A stretch of 64,000 nt of DNA from positions 434,001 to 498,000 of the forward strand of contig NC_017461.1 in assembly GCF_000258425.1 (NCBI RefSeq), in the 5' to 3' direction. This stretch comes from Fervidicoccus fontis Kam940. GTDB lineage: Archaea; Thermoproteota; Thermoprotei_A; Sulfolobales; Fervidicoccaceae. Under the pieces are notes generated by a model. The model did no database searches. It was not told where the DNA came from and saw only the letters and a program-made list of their open reading frames with translations. The translations under genes were made by a program, and so were the position numbers. This document shows, in pieces, positions 63,049-64,000 of the stretch; the stretch's first letter is position 1, and each line of letters opens with the position of its first letter.

Positions 63049-64000
63049 TTTTCTAGACCCTTCCAACTTATAACTTTCACGCCAAGCTTTTCAATTTTCT
63101 TTTTTGCTAGCGAATAGCTTGTAAATATCCTATAAGCATCCTCAATGTCAACCTCATCTTTCCAAGGCGAGTCTGGAGTGATAACAACAGCATTGTATCT
63201 TTTAATCCTGGATATTAAGTCTAAAATTCTTGAAGGGTCGTGAAATATATTTGAAACGAATATTGCAGTATCTGAACTACTACTGAGCTTTTCTCCTTTC
63301 TCATCAATAAGTAAAGAACCTTTATAGAACCTCGAAAGAATTTCATAAAGTTCTTGGAGCGTAAGCGGATAGACGTATTCGTGAAGCTTCATATCCTCTA
63401 CTGGAACAATTTTCTTTTCTAAAATTTTCCCAGTCAAATAACCTAAAAGTTTGAGGGGACTATCGAATCTCATAACCTTACTGCTGTCGTTTTCATAAAG
63501 CTGAATATCATTAATTCCTTCTTCATATATAAGTTGAGAAATAGAGAGAATTGATGAAGCCAAAAGATCACAGTTTCTCAACCCTGCACATGTATAGTCA
63601 ACCAGTAACATAACTGAGCCGTGAGGGTTTTCACCATATTCTCTAATAATAAGCCTCAAGTTTTTCATGCTGGACTTCCAGTCAATTCTCTTTGGAACAT
63701 CTCCGGGCTCAAAGAATCTGTTTCTTATGTACTCCCCGCTTCTGACATTTGGAATTAGAGCGATACCTTCCCCGAGATAGGTCACTTCAAAATAAGATGT
63801 TTTTCCAGAAGAAGCTAACCCAAGCAATCTGAGTCCTCTAACAATCCATACAAGCGTCTGCGGGAGAACTTTAATAGCAAGCTCTCTTTCAAAGCTTTTT
63901 TCAAGCCTGAATACATCAAATATAGATGACTGAAATATGTTGCCTGAAATTATATCATACTCACCTGAGGAATTAAAAAGAAGCTTAGCAGAGATGCTTA
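63045..64000 (-). CDS. DUF58 domain protein, 5' end beyond the right edge
   Basis: The frame is open from the window edge to a stop at 63045, about 318 residues of the C-terminal part. Typical DUF58 features are ERELAIKVLPQ, SGEYIRNRFFEPGDVPKRIDWKSSMK and VMLLVDYTCAGLRNCDLLAS, a VWA-like domain whose metal motif is partly changed. DUF58 proteins are usually encoded with MoxR ATPases and transglutaminase-like genes, which may lie to the right. An internal TTG at 63827 is not the start, since homology extends upstream. Confidence 0.88.
   Translation of the reverse strand, partial: SISAKLLFNSSGEYDIISGNIFQSSIFDVFRLEKSFERELAIKVLPQTLVWIVRGLRLLGLASSGKTSYFEVTYLGEGIALIPNVRSGEYIRNRFFEPGDVPKRIDWKSSMKNLRLIIREYGENPHGSVMLLVDYTCAGLRNCDLLASSILSISQLIYEEGINDIQLYENDSSKVMRFDSPLKLLGYLTGKILEKKIVPVEDMKLHEYVYPLTLQELYEILSRFYKGSLLIDEKGEKLSSSSDTAIFVSNIFHDPSRILDLISRIKRYNAVVITPDSPWKDEVDIEDAYRIFTSYSLAKKKIEKLGVKVISWKGLEK

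Noticed and set aside
1-64000. CRISPR array
   Set aside because: No regularly spaced direct repeats with unique spacers were seen, and no cas genes are present.

Overview
The window is AT-rich archaeal DNA, almost certainly from a hyperthermophilic crenarchaeote (Thermoproteota; the Desulfurococcales/Fervidicoccales/Acidilobales side is my inference, no species is claimed). The evidence is archaeal/eukaryotic-type ribosomal proteins (L14e, L18e, L19e, L32e, L34e, S4e), RNA polymerase subunits D and N, the RNase P subunit Rpp29, TATA-box promoters, strong GGTG-type Shine-Dalgarno (SD) sites, a box C/D guide RNA and a tRNA-type (BHB) intron in cbf5.

Layout. (1) 1-8904, all minus: one operon reading S13-S4-S11-RpoD-L18e-L13-S9-RpoN-S2-MEMO, then isoprenoid genes (a mevalonate-kinase-like GHMP protein, isopentenyl phosphate kinase, type 2 IPP isomerase, polyprenyl diphosphate synthase cut by the left edge). 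(2) 9-34 kb: accessory region with a MATE exporter, M42 and M20 peptidases, a sodium:solute symporter with its DUF3311 partner, tRNA-Ser(UGA), a 1257-aa secreted subtilase beside an 893-aa membrane-anchored coiled-coil surface protein, a three-member family of ribbon-helix-helix-like proteins of unknown function, small metabolic enzymes, a polyprenol-kinase-like protein, a flippase and a PAP2 phosphatase. (3) 33.5-53.8 kb, minus: the large ribosomal superoperon from L3 to cbf5, including SecY, adenylate and cytidylate kinases. A MoxR ATPase/VWA pair and an 80-aa protein sit between L2 and S19, and S19 has its own promoter. (4) 54-64 kb: a C/D RNA, a hexapeptide-repeat transferase, an Lhr-type helicase, an MFS transporter, a possible insertion-sequence relic, an aldo/keto reductase, and a DUF58/DUF1616/glycosyltransferase cell-surface operon cut by the right edge.

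How the genes work together. The two ribosomal operons couple translation, RNA polymerase assembly, secretion and nucleotide kinases, and the first also carries archaeal lipid precursor synthesis. The accessory block looks peptide-oriented: a surface protease, peptidases, a solute symporter and a cell-wall stalk protein.

Points most worth a second look: the 29-nt cbf5 intron that splits the catalytic aspartate codon; the RHH-like paralogue family; the mevalonate-kinase homologue without recognisable catalytic motifs; the MoxR-VWA insertion in the ribosomal superoperon; the protease/stalk pair; a PAP2 reading frame that extends upstream without a usual start codon; and a recurrent pattern in which a GTG inside the SD mimics a start while the real start is a TTG, GTG or ATG a few bases downstream.
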